NCBI GenBank assembly: GCA_910589415.1
Contig: OU342631.1
Span: forward strand, 5,580,001 to 5,644,000
Length of the DNA: 64,000 bases
Source of the DNA: Malachius bipustulatus
Lineage: Eukaryota > Arthropoda > Insecta > Coleoptera > Melyridae
Direction of reading: 5' to 3'
Part shown: positions 1-10,094 of the stretch, one piece after another
Position numbering within the stretch: the stretch's first letter is position 1
Layout: each line of letters starts with the position of its first letter
Program-made: the position numbers and the translations under genes
The notes under the pieces: model-generated
The model's database searches: none
The model's input: the letters and a program-made list of their open reading frames with translations, nothing else
What the model was told of the DNA's origin: nothing

Positions 1-513
1 TCATTTCTCTCAGTATAGGAAACCGCATAGTATCCTAGGAAACAGTGGTAGTTTCCAATAAGGGATTTGTATTTTTGAGAGGATGTCATTTATTTTCCAA
101 GTATTGTTGAAGTTATTCTTTTCACGTATTCCCTATGTGAACTTTTCTATGAAACACGGTGTATTATAGACTGTGATCAAATACACGTGATTTTACATGT
201 GCATAAAGATAAAAATACAGATGCCGTTTGAGATGTAATGAAAAATTAGATAATAAAGAAAATACGGAATTTCCAGTGAATTCTAAGAAAGCAATCATAT
301 TTCCATTAATATTACGAAGGAATTTAATACCAATCTCTCACTTGGAATGTTAATTCTGTCACAACGAAATTCCTATTTCTAGTAGAGTATTATAGTTGCC
401 TAGGATATTTAAAGGAAATAAGTATCTAGCAAACTACAATGCATATGAGGAAAATTTCTCAGAATTTCGTATAAGAACGCATCTCCTTTGCGAATCTTAA
501 AAAAATTACTCAC

Positions 514-741
514 CTGCAGAATCAACCATGGTAACCCGTGCATATAGAACTGCGACCGCAACTCTTGAAATTTTATTAAAATTTGCATCCCAAGTATTTC
601 GCCGTATGTCCTCGATTTAATTTTTTTAGTAGTAGCCAATTCGCCCATAATTATATGTAGAACTTCTATAGAAAGCTTAATACAAATGCCTAAGTTGAAT
701 AAAATAAGGATTTTTAAGGCAATGTAAGGGCTTAAGGCCAT
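514..741 (-). CDS. Candidate protein-coding exon, function unknown
   Basis: An open frame of 76 codons on the minus strand starts at an ATG (741) and stops being plausible exactly at a consensus splice donor (CAG|GTGAGT, donor G at 513). The coding part is a whole number of codons (phase 0). The N-terminal half is hydrophobic (a stretch around residues 5-30 could be a membrane segment); the C-terminal half is basic and mixed. An in-frame stop lies two codons upstream of the ATG, so either this is the first coding exon or the true acceptor lies inside the frame. No downstream exon is visible because the window ends at the left. A chemoreceptor-like membrane protein is conceivable but not supported by any diagnostic motif. 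The frame could also be chance. Confidence 0.28.
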
Positions 742-754
742 ATATCATGTGACA

Positions 755-1255
755 ACTTTTCCAAACTGGACATAGGGGAATAACATGGGAAATCACATAA
801 TTGCAGTTTGTCGTTCACCAGTTTCATCTACAAAAATTGCAATGGTGTCTATCGAAAGTCTAATTTATTTCGATGTCTAATTGGATAATGGTGTCTAATT
901 TATACCTCTTTTTTAATTATTGAAAAAAAATATTATGTTTTCAAAATAAAGCATACTTAGGTATCGGTAACCATGACATGCGAAATTCGAACAATTATTT
1001 ATTATTTTTATTGTCTTGGAATTGGATTTGACGATAACAAAATTATTCAAATTTGGCATGTCATGCTACTGATATGTTTTCTTTTGAAAATATGTAATTT
1101 TTTTTCAATATATCAATTTGGTAGCAGCGCGTTCAGGAAAGAATGCCCTTTCGATAGACACCATTATCGTTCTTGTAAATGAAACGGGTGAGCGACAAAC
1201 CGCAATTAGGTATGTGATTTCCCATGTTATTCCGCTAAGCCCCACTTTGCGAAAA
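755..1255. repeat. Inverted repeat pair, ~100-bp arms
   Basis: The arms 755-860 and 1147-1255 are inverted copies of each other at roughly 80% identity, sharing a 17-bp identical run (TTTCGATAGACACCATT, read in the right arm). Part of each arm reads as a similar short peptide in the same frame (SIDTI...ETGERQTAI), with several third-position differences, but the left copy is frameshifted straight after it. The ~285 bp between the arms is AT-rich filler. It is probably a pair of inverted insertions or one old foldback element. Confidence 0.6.
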
Positions 1256-1331
1256 TTTAAGCAGCGCGCCGTGATTAATATTAAAGAAAATGATATTAAT
1301 TAAATTATAATTTCAATAATTTTATTCATTT

Positions 1332-1372
1332 ACATATGTCTGAAGATGCTACTTTAAAAGTAGCAAAACACA
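1332..1372 (+). ncRNA. Decayed hammerhead-like motif (CTGAAGA type)
   Basis: CTGAAGA (1340-1346) is followed by a nearly perfect hairpin (TGCTACTTT/AAAAGTAGCA) and then AAACACATGT. This is the layout of a hammerhead core: CUGANGA, stem II, GAAA, stem III. The essential G of GAAA is replaced by A and no GUC cleavage site follows, so it should not cleave. It is probably a relic of a hammerhead-bearing retroelement. Confidence 0.25.
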
Positions 1373-1379
1373 TGTAGCA

Positions 1380-2745
1380 TATATAATAATATCCATCAGT
1401 ATACAGTAGAATTTTTAAAACATTAGTATTTCAGTACCACAGATTCTTTAAAAGTGACAGGTTAGAAAACATCGCTGTCAAGTAGTTTGTCTCAGATATC
1501 TAACACCTTCTCGTTTGCGTCTACATGTGTTCCAATATTTTATCCCTGTCAAGTCTTCAAGTTTATCCTATATACCTTCAGCCAACACGGTATTACATTC
1601 TTATTTTTTTAATAAAGACTTCTAGGGAGAAGCGCGTGAAAGAATTTCATTTTGAAACTGAAATTTATTATTTTATTTTATTTTTTTTATGCATTTATTG
1701 TCCAACAGTATAATACCAATAACAGGACAATTTAAAAGGTACATCATGAACAAGCAACAACAATTGTCGATCGAGAACATTTTTGAAAAAGGACACAAGA
1801 TACAGACTTAAACCTATTCAAAGTCATCAAGTGTATATCACAATCTCTACCAATATCATTGAAGTTACCACACATTGTAAGTATAGGCGATCGTACAAGT
1901 ACATTTGTGTTAGGCTTCGAACAAACTGAAGGTATCAAGAAGTTAACCCCACCCAGCAAATATGAGCAGGGAATTTTATTATTTAGGAGGTTGTACAAAA
2001 ATGTGACTGAGATCAACTTCCTCCTCACTTCCAAACTGAAACTGTTCAAGCAAAACGTCCTGGCTAGCTCCACGAGGAGGATAAACTCCATTAATTTTAA
2101 ATGACAATATCTTCAGAAATCTCTGGACGCCCGCCCTCCAAAATATGAACTTTTATGACGTAATTTAACAAAAATAGCTATTAGGCACGCCACCAGCTTT
2201 ATTGCAAATATAATAACCGTATTCAATGACACATGTTTTCCAGAACAAAACAGTATCCGTATTTTTTTTTCATACGTTTTAGAGATATTTTAAATTATGG
2301 ACAGGACTTTCAGTCGATGCTCATTTTTTCATTCAAAATTTGGGAGAAGACTATTATTATTATTGTCGAGTTATCTAATTATTCAACAACAACAAAGTTA
2401 CTACAAAGCTACAAACTATTGTAGCAAAATTGCCCTTGTTCCCGTTGAACAGTTGGGCGCTTCTTCAAAAAATGTTTAACATTTGGCCATGTCACTAAAG
2501 TTCCCAAGGTTGTTTATTAAAGTGATAATATATTCTAGTCTAGGTTCTCACTTCTCTTGTTGTCATTAAAATATGCACATAGTTTAACATTTCCTCTGAA
2601 AGGGTCCTAAATTAACCCGCACAAACCATTATACGTAATTCCTGCAGCATTATAGAATAAATATTGTACATGGTATTCAAAAAGTCTGGAAACGGTCATA
2701 TATCTCTATAAATATACAAGCTTACAGGACAAACACCATTAAATT
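1380..2745. other. No recognisable gene
   Basis: AT-rich sequence. Overlapping open frames occur on both strands at 1744-2104, but they look like mirror frames of one another and match no family I recognise. No repeat ends were identified. Confidence 0.5.
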
Positions 2746-2750
2746 ATTTA

Positions 2751-3134
2751 TACAGGGTGTTCCTTAATTGGAGGTACAAATGAAGAGGGGAGATTCCTTA
2801 CGTAATTTTAGAAAAAAAAGGGGGTCGCAAACGTTTCGTTTTCGAGATACAGGGTGTAAAGTTTGAATTTTTTTCAAGTTTTTTCTCATAGTACCTATAC
2901 TTCACAAGATATTCAACTGAAATTAGGCACAGATATTACAATTGAGAGTTAACACCATGTGACATGCCAATTTCGATAGCAAATTTACAGGGTGATATTT
3001 TTTAACATAACTTTAACACCCTGTATCTTGAAATCGAAACGTTTGCGACCCCATGTTTATTGCTCTTTTTTTCTTAAAATTACTTAAGGAATCTCCCCTC
3101 TTCATTTGTACCTCCAATTAAGGAACACCCTGTA
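2751..3134. mobile_element. TA-flanked palindromic MITE, CAGGGTG ends
   Basis: A 384-bp element begins TACAGGGTGTTCC and ends with its inverse, GGAACACCCTGTA. The two arms (about 2751-2870 and 3018-3134) are inverted copies of ~115 bp; both contain the internal string ACAGGGTGT or its inverse, next to a GTTTCG/CGAAAC motif. The TA at each end is consistent with a TA target duplication, as in Tc1/mariner-type non-autonomous elements. There is no coding capacity. Confidence 0.75.
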
Positions 3135-3450
3135 TTTCAAGGAAGCAGCGCATTTTTAAATCGTCGTTTTATATGTATTAGTAAAAAAGATACAAGTTAA
3201 AGTTAGTTATCAAAATGTTTCATAACGGACAATACGTTTGGGTGTCAGCGCAAATTTTTATAGTTCTAGCGACATGCACACTTGGTCCATTTTGTTCGTA
3301 CTGCGAGAAATACTTCCGTCGTCCTCTAGAAAAGACAGCTTTATGTGCAGAACAACGTCCTGCCAAAAGGACAATGTGCCTTGTACAAAAGTACTTCCAG
3401 AAGAGCTTCTAGCAGGGCAACTGCTTGTACACTCTATCATTAAATTTTAT

Positions 3451-4017
3451 TTACTTAAAACAGCAGTTCAATGGTGTTAAATTCGATCCTCGCTTCGCCC
3501 AACACTATGTGGGAAAACCTTGAAATCCCGTAAAAGGCTGGGACACATGTTACCGCCCATATTATGGCAATCACATTGGCAATGAATGAAAAATTGGCAT
3601 AATTAAGTTTAAAGGCACACATCACCGTGTCGTTCACGGACGAAGTGTCTGTGCCTACCCATGCATTTAATGTCGCCGAGATGACGACCGTCACACGGCC
3701 GTAATATGATGCGGTAATATGTGTCCCATCCCTAGGTAGAGGATTTATCCACGACGGGAGAGTCAAGGGAACTCACATAAAACAAGCACCCCGATGGGAA
3801 CAAAAAACCACCTCGTCCACGTCGTTGTTTCCCACATCATATGCTAAATGTATGTAGTTTTTGATGTAAAATTAACATGCCTCGCTGCATTTTGTGCAAT
3901 AGCGTAAAAAAAAACTTGGGGCTGCTGCTAAGATTTTAAGGTTGCCAAACACTTAAGGTTGACATATGAGAGGGGGCATAAAATTTAACACCATTCAAAG
4001 GCTGTTTTCAAGTAAAT
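3451..4017. repeat. Segment bracketed by diverged inverted repeats
   Basis: Arms of about 33 bp at 3451-3483 and 3982-4017 are inverted copies (core ATGGTGTTAAATT). The interior is richer in GC than its surroundings and holds an open frame on the minus strand (3455-3766, 103 codons) with no recognised motif. Possibly an old non-autonomous DNA transposon with captured sequence. The frame has no splice or start evidence and is not called as a gene. Confidence 0.45.
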
Positions 4018-4382
4018 GAACTCGAAGTTGATTATTTTTCCATTCTTCCAATGAATTCTTAGAAATTAATTACTAAAAGAAAAATCCTACATTATGTCAA
4101 TCCCACCTGCCTATTCATCTATTTTCATACTTTTGGTTTAAAAAAGTTCTCACGGCAAGTTTTTAGCTGGCTTTTGAACACACCCTGTATACAAAATTAA
4201 ACTTCCCAATAGATATTTAAATACCTTCATGTGTCTCCTTGCTGGTGCATGATGCGATAATTTTTAATAATGAAAACGAAATTGATTTTATTAGTTTTCT
4301 GGACGGCTACATTTGAATTGTTTTTCAAAAAATTTGACATAGCGCATAAAGCGGGAGAGTTAGTTGGTGAAGGCAACATTAT

Positions 4383-4603
4383 CAGCGGGTATTATAAAGG
4401 CTCATTAAGTTAACGGGCAGATTTCTGTGCTGGTTTTTGAAGCTAATATATCGACGTCAAATGACTTTTGTTGACATTTTTGTAATCCCTTTCGTGCCAA
4501 AAATGACAAAATTGCAATATTTTCCATACAGAGTCGATACCTTCTTGAGAAACGGCCACAGAAATCTGCCCGTTAACTTAATGAGCCTTTATAATATCCG
4601 CTG
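4383..4603. mobile_element. 221-bp MITE with ~50-bp terminal inverted repeats
   Basis: The left terminus CAGCGGGTATTATAAAGGCT and the right terminus are inverted copies over about 50 bp with only a few mismatches. The interior is about 120 bp and non-coding. The arms are well conserved, so the insertion is fairly recent. No autonomous relative is present in the window. Confidence 0.75.
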
Positions 4604-4604
4604 T

Positions 4605-5695
4605 ATGTCTTTTTACTCAGAAATTAGATCTCAATCCAAAACTTGAAAAAAAGCGTACCTTCGTATTTGAAATAAGAAAGTTGATATTACTGTACTTATA
4701 TTGTATGTTACAAAAAAAATTTTTAAAAGTAGGGAAAATCGTACTTGGTGGAGCGGCATAATATGAGTTTTTTTAGAATTATTTAGAATTCTAGTATAAA
4801 AGCTACTTTGCCGCACTAATGAGCAACCCTGTCTAGACATAATTATTTGAAGACGAGACAACAATGTATTTAAATAAGTTTATAGTTTTCCAGATGTAAC
4901 TGAATTTGTTAGAGTGTTGCCATCTATCTTCTAAAAGCGCTACTTGGACAGGAAGCTACGCATCTGCTTGATTTCGCAGCATTCTCTGTAGTATTTAAAA
5001 ATATATCAGGTGTTACACTTGTATCATAGATGGAACTAAATTTACTGTTATTTTCGATATAATAATAATTGAAATTTAACCAGATCAACTTTATAAAGTT
5101 ATTGGGTTTTCCATGTTTCTCAGGATAATTCATCGATATTAATTAATCTTATTGCATTATCATCTGTTCGGAGTATTACAAATTCATTGCAATTAATAAA
5201 TAATTATGCAACTATTGACTACTACTGCAATCATGTTATCCCCTGCATCATTTTCTGTCAATAAGTTCTGTAATTCACCATGTTTTCAAGTTTCAGGTCA
5301 GTTGAAAAAAAAATAATAAAAAATATTTGTAAGCTTTCATAATTATATAAGAATATTGAGATATGATTTTTGTTCAGTTAATACCGTTTTTATTTGTACA
5401 GGGTGCTTAAAAATGAGTGTCCTTAGTTTGCATTTCGTCATGAAAAATGAAATTATATAAATTTAAACAAATGGTCTGCTGAAAAAAGGGCTGAAACTGC
5501 GTTAATTAGAAGGTTGATGCAATTTTAATGGTAAGTAGGGGGTGTCACTAGAACACTCCCAGCCAAGTTTCTCCCTGGGATTCCGCAAGGGGTTAGCCGC
5601 CATCTCGAATTTAAGGGATAAAATTATGAATCTGTAAGATTTAACTTAACTCAAGTCAAGTTTAGACTTTTTAGGGAGTAGTGGTAGAATAACTT
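4605..5695. other. No recognisable gene; one stray repeat end
   Basis: AT-rich sequence. A lone TACAGGGTG end sits at about 5397, with no partner end nearby. A slightly richer patch at 5540-5610 has no coding signal I trust. Confidence 0.45.
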
Positions 5696-5697
5696 TC

Positions 5698-6075
5698 AGC
5701 AAAAAATTTGTTTGTTTTTTTACGACTTAAATGGCATGTAATTTATTTTTTTTTGTTCATAATAGCGTCATTACGAAATTTTACCCAATAAAAAAATTAC
5801 CTAAAAAATTACTGAAAATATGTAACAATTGGAACAAAAAAAAATTTTTGCTGAAAATAAGTCCGTGGCCGAAAGCGTGGCCGGAAGTTTGTAGTTCTAA
5901 TTGTTACATATTTTTCACTTTACGGTAATTTTTTTATTGGGTAAAATTTCATAATGACGTTATTATCGACAAAAACAAACCATTTAGTTTCCATTTAAGC
6001 CTTAAAAAACGAAAAAAAAAATTGCTGGAAATAATTCCGTGGCCGAAAGCGTGGCTGGACGTGGAGTTCCAATAA
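5698..6075. mobile_element. Palindromic element, copy 1 of a repeated arm unit
   Basis: Two inverted copies of one ~120-bp unit face each other (5698-5812 and 5920-6060). Each unit has a tract reading TTTTTATTGGGTAAAATTTC, an 'ATAATGACGTTATTATCGAC'-like tract, and an A-run. The sequence GTGGCCGAAAGCGTGGC occurs at 5868-5884 in the loop and again past the right arm at about 6040. Non-coding. Confidence 0.65.
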
Positions 6076-6164
6076 TTGGATTATTTATTATTTTATTGAT
6101 TTATTATCTATGATTTATTATTTAAAATGATTTAAAATGATTTATTATTTATGAATAGTTGCAA

Positions 6165-7150
6165 TAATTGGGTAACACGTCGAGCCACGCTTTCGGCCAC
6201 GGTCTTGGTATTAGTCCTACTCGTATTTTAAGCAAAAAAATATTTTTCGTTTTTTAAGGTTTACATGGAAATTAAATGGTTTGTTTTTGTTGATATTAAC
6301 GTCATCATGCAATTCCACCAAATAAAAAATTACCTTAAACTAAAAAATAATATAACGAGGAGCACTTATTGCGAGTGTCCTGGATCTGGATTCGTATTTC
6401 TGGATTCGTATTTCTTGTATTTGTTTACCTTCTTCAATTATTGTGGTTATGTCTCGGTAATTAAATTCGAGGCGGTTCTAGTGACATGACAGATTTTCAT
6501 TTTTTATCTTATCAAACTATTATAATTATTGTCTCCTTGAATACATTGCCATGCCAGTATAAGAGTGTAACTGCCAGTTCTGATAAACACCAGAATGGCT
6601 CTGCGCTCTACGCATATTCGAGAATGTTGTGTCGTGGGCGTGTCTACAGATAGGCCAGAGACTTCGATGGAAGCACCTCAGTGAGCTATATGCTCTCCGC
6701 TGTGGTTGGAGAGTTGGTTAGTTGTAATTGGAAGTGGAAGACAGACGGAAGACATAAAGTGACAAGTGAAGTGAAAGAGCATTAGTGGTGTGTCAATAGA
6801 AGAGAACAGCTGATTATTAGATTATTATATTAGATTATCATTAGATTATTTAGATCTGACGATTATTGTTATAAGTTATAGTTGTGTCAGAGAATAAATA
6901 ATTTTGAAATAATTTTAATTTAGTATTAATAAAGTGTAAGACTCGCAATAATATGTAACAAATTATGTTACATATTTTTAAGTAAGGTAGCTTTTTATTG
7001 GGTGAAATTTCATAATGATATTATTATCAACAAAAGAAAATCATCTAGTTTCCTTTGAAGCCGTAAAAAACGCAAAAAAAATTTTGCTGAAAAAATTATT
7101 CCAAGTCCCTCCTCTGGCCGAAAGCATGGCTGGCCGAAGTGTGGCTAACT
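6165..7150. mobile_element. Same palindromic element, copy 2, split by an insertion
   Basis: The same arm unit recurs inverted at about 6185-6345 and forward at about 6965-7150, including the GCCACGCTTTCGGCCAC end. Removing the ~590-bp segment between them (6366-6952) leaves an element about the size of the neighbouring copy (5698-6075), so that segment appears to be a later insertion into the loop. Confidence 0.55.
6366..6952 (+). mobile_element. Inserted element with 11-bp terminal inverted repeats, possibly a solo LTR
   Basis: The ends are TTATTGCGAGT and its inverse ACTCGCAATAA. The interior is richer in GC than its flanks (6580-6760) and finishes with AATAAA-type poly(A) signals near 6893 and 6930, a layout like an LTR (U3-R-U5). 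It lies between two inverted arms of another element. Against an LTR: the ends are not TG...CA and no clear short target duplication was found. Classification is open. Confidence 0.4.
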
Positions 7151-7559
7151 TGCCTTGGGTAATAAATCGGTAACTTATTCGTGAAAAAATGTTATTACAA
7201 AACATGTTAAAAGGGATGCATCCACACAACGAGTGATTTAGTAGCTCGTTTAAAAGCAGGGAGATCACCTCTGATGGGTCCAGCGCAACTCTATAATCAT
7301 TCGTTCTTGTGGACACTTTAGTTTTTTAAAATAAAAAAAAATCAGCTATCCCCGTAGGCAGTAATCTCGGGGAGTGTAGCCCGGTAACCTTATGGTGATC
7401 AATTTTGAAACCTCCCACGGGAGTTTCATTTACAAAATAAAACTTTTTTTTAATAATGTATAATGCTAAACACATTCGAATAGAAAATATTTTTAACAAT
7501 ATCTCAGTACTCGTTGACATAAATAACGCATATGACAAAAATTTAGGTATTAATAAAAA

Positions 7560-8079
7560 AAAGTAGCTAATATCAATGATAAGACATGTACAGAAGCTGA
7601 GTTCTGTATCCCAAACGGTTCCCGAGATATCTTTACGTCACTGGATGAATTTTGATTTTTACACATTTTCCTAAAAGCTAGATATTTCAGGTAGCTATAA
7701 GAAGTGCATAAAGTTTGTTGATGTGAGATGTTTGGAGATTAATTAAGATTAATTAATTAATTAGAGACAATTAAGGCTATTCGAGAGGGGCAAAAAGTTT
7801 TTCAACTTTTGGAAAAATTTTCAGATTTGCCGTGAACCCAAGATTCTACCCAAGACGTTCAACTTAGGGTGATTTCCACGAGATGACATTTTTAATGTAA
7901 TGCAGCGAGTGATTTTTAAATGTAATAATTACTGAACTTTCACCTATTTAATTTGTACATAAGTATCTGAAAAAGTGTAGAGAATTTACATAACAAATAA
8001 CCTTATGCACTTTTTGTGCCAGAAAATGTCTAGCTTTTGGAAAAATATGTCAAAATCAAAATTTATCCAGTGGCGTAAA
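7560..8079. repeat. Inverted repeat plus fragment of a foldback family
   Basis: The arms 7632-7710 and 8000-8079 are inverted copies (outer end TTTACG(T/C)CACTGGAT, inner GTGCATAA). The adjoining 7560-7632 matches the family seen at 22930-23000 and 54430-54480 (CAAACGGTTCCCGAGATATC), so this copy is a junction between two repeat families. Nothing coding. Confidence 0.55.
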
Positions 8080-8190
8080 AATTGGGGGGAGGATAATAAA
8101 GTTGGACCCCTATCTACCGTATGTCCCTGGTTCAAATTACACACGTAAAATTTACACACATAAAAACAACTCCCTGTATATCTATACATA

Positions 8191-8770
8191 CAGTGAAAAC
8201 CGATTATAACGACATCGTTTAGTACGACGTTCTGGATATAACGACCAAATGTTGAAGTCCCAGTTTAGTCTCATAAAAATCACCTTACATAGAAACCGTT
8301 TAGTACGACATCGCTTATTGCGACGTATCGGTAATAGCGACGTAGTGATCTTGGATTTTTCACGGAATCGTGTCGGTTATAACGACCGACGGATGTTTAT
8401 GCTGTAAATTCTGAATTTTACGCTTCCCGTCGTCGGGCGAGGGCCTGTTTTTATTTGGTTTTTTATTGCGTGATCGGACAATGGAGGTGATTTAGGTATC
8501 TCAGAACATGATAAAAAATTTAAATTGTACATACCTACCTGTATCCTCAAAAATTAATAAATTTTTGGTAGATAAACATGTATTTGAAAATTGTGATGCC
8601 TTTATATAAGTATTATTTATTTAAACCTCTTAATCCTTTGAATTTACATACATAATATCATGTGGCATGTGGTATGTGGTGTCAGTGCATTTAATTGCAT
8701 ATAACGACTATCGGCTATAACGACCGCATATTGATGGTCCCCTCAATGTCGTTATATCCGGTTTTCACTG
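8191..8770. mobile_element. pogo/Tigger-like non-autonomous element
   Basis: Begins CAGTGAAAACCGATTATAAC and ends with the inverse, GTTATATCCGGTTTTCACTG. A TA lies immediately outside each end (8189-8190 and 8771-8772), matching the TA target duplication of the Tc1/mariner-pogo group. CAGTG termini are characteristic of pogo/Tigger elements. Both subterminal regions carry repeated NNNCGAC motifs (at least seven in the left 190 bp), plausibly transposase binding sites. The 580-bp interior has no transposase frame, so it is a non-autonomous derivative. Confidence 0.75.
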
Positions 8771-8772
8771 TA

Positions 8773-9540
8773 TTTAAAAAAAATGAAAAACCAATACCTA
8801 GGTACCTCTACAGGGTGGGCGCGAACGCCGCCGTCTGTGTAGAACCGTGCGCCATATAAATTTTTACATTCGTGTCTATATCAACAGGTGATAATAATAT
8901 TTCTGTACGCACTACGCAGCAATTCATTTTCCTTTAACAATTTAATTCGTAACTTTCCTATTGCCAGAGTGAGGAGTTGAGATTACAGGAAAAAAATTCA
9001 GTTGCCGGCGTTTACTGTTTCAATTAAGTTCAAACAGATGGCCTCTGTGATCTCTTATAAAATATTTACTTATTACATAATATCCGATCTGACATTTGAC
9101 TGTACCGAAAAGCATTATTACAGAGCGCAAAGTAATTGAAGTACTTGAAATATAATTAAATTTTATTACATGTGTTGGTTTAGTTGTATGTGCCATCAAT
9201 TTATACATCAGCATCTATGAAATAGAGTATTGTTTTTATGTTTTGGTTGTGAACATAAAGTGAACACAAATCGATTAATATAACTATTGATATTTTAAAC
9301 TATTTATAACCCGTACGGCACACTTAACAGTAATAGAATATTACGTAATGCTTAAGAAAATTGACATATTCCGAGCAAGTGCTAAGCTATTATATAAAAC
9401 TGGTGGCCAGCTAAAATGTATTTTTTTTTTGTCAATAACATATAGGTATTTTAAAGTTGTCATAAGACTAGTTCAGCACTTATAGCCTAAGAATTGAGGA
9501 TGCTTAGTCCGGTCAACTTTTTGTTTTGTTTTTATTTTTT
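8773..9540. other. No recognisable gene
   Basis: AT-rich. A single-ended repeat start (ACAGGGTGGGCGCGAACGCC, about 8811) resembles the outer ends of the element at 14599-15386, but no second end was found. Confidence 0.45.
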
Positions 9541-9544
9541 TGCT

Positions 9545-10092
9545 TAGTATGACGCTCTGAAAAACATCCTTTGGAATGCTATTCAAAATGATGATGTTCT
9601 ATACATGAAAGAAGTCTGAAATAGGGTGGTACGAAGTACGAGCTCAACCAGATAGGGATGAGCTTTTGCGGCTCGACGTGCATTTCTGTCCGGCCTTGTT
9701 CTAAGTGGGATCAAACGAACCACGTCAAACGAACACTTCTCATAAAAATGTCTGTAAAACAGACTTAGGTCAGCTACTTTTCTTCCATGTTCGAGAGTAT
9801 CTAAATTTTTTGTCAAATCCGGATCCCAATCAAGTAAATGGCTCTTTTCTGAATGGAGTCAAGTTTATTTATTGGGAGCTAAGCTCCAAACATGTGGGCA
9901 TTACTTCAAGAATGGTCCTGATTTGAGCCTTGTATAAGAAGAGTATAGCTGTCGAGGGTATAAAATTATTTCGTGCGGAAGAATGTTCCAAGTTTTTGAG
10001 AAGCACTCTTCGCCAAACCTGCAACATGGTCATGCCAAGACATGTTCGCTCCTACTACGTGTATTTCATCGATTGGTATACCAACATTTAAA
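9545..10092 (-). pseudogene. LINE reverse transcriptase C-terminal relic (jockey/CR1-like)
   Basis: Read on the minus strand, this segment encodes, with at least three frame changes and several stops, the C-terminal part of a non-LTR retrotransposon ORF2. In order: MSWHDHVAGLAKSAS and KLGTFFRTK (the thumb region after the reverse-transcriptase core), a degraded 'LYxxYxxxIRPxxEYCxHxW' segment, then DTLEHGRKVADLSLFYRHFY and a C-terminal NSIPKDVF. These are typical of insect jockey/CR1-type elements, in which 'LEHRR-VA-LSLFYRY' is highly conserved. The reverse-transcriptase catalytic domain and endonuclease are absent, so it is a 5'-truncated dead copy. It lies on the minus strand, like the three other LINE relics here. 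Confidence 0.8.
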
Positions 10093-10094
10093 CT

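Noticed and set aside
1744..2104. Overlapping long frames on both strands
   Set aside because: They mirror each other and neither has family motifs, start context or splice signals.
3455..3766. 103-codon minus-strand frame
   Set aside because: Lies inside an inverted-repeat-bracketed segment; no recognisable domain, and the start and end have no supporting signals.
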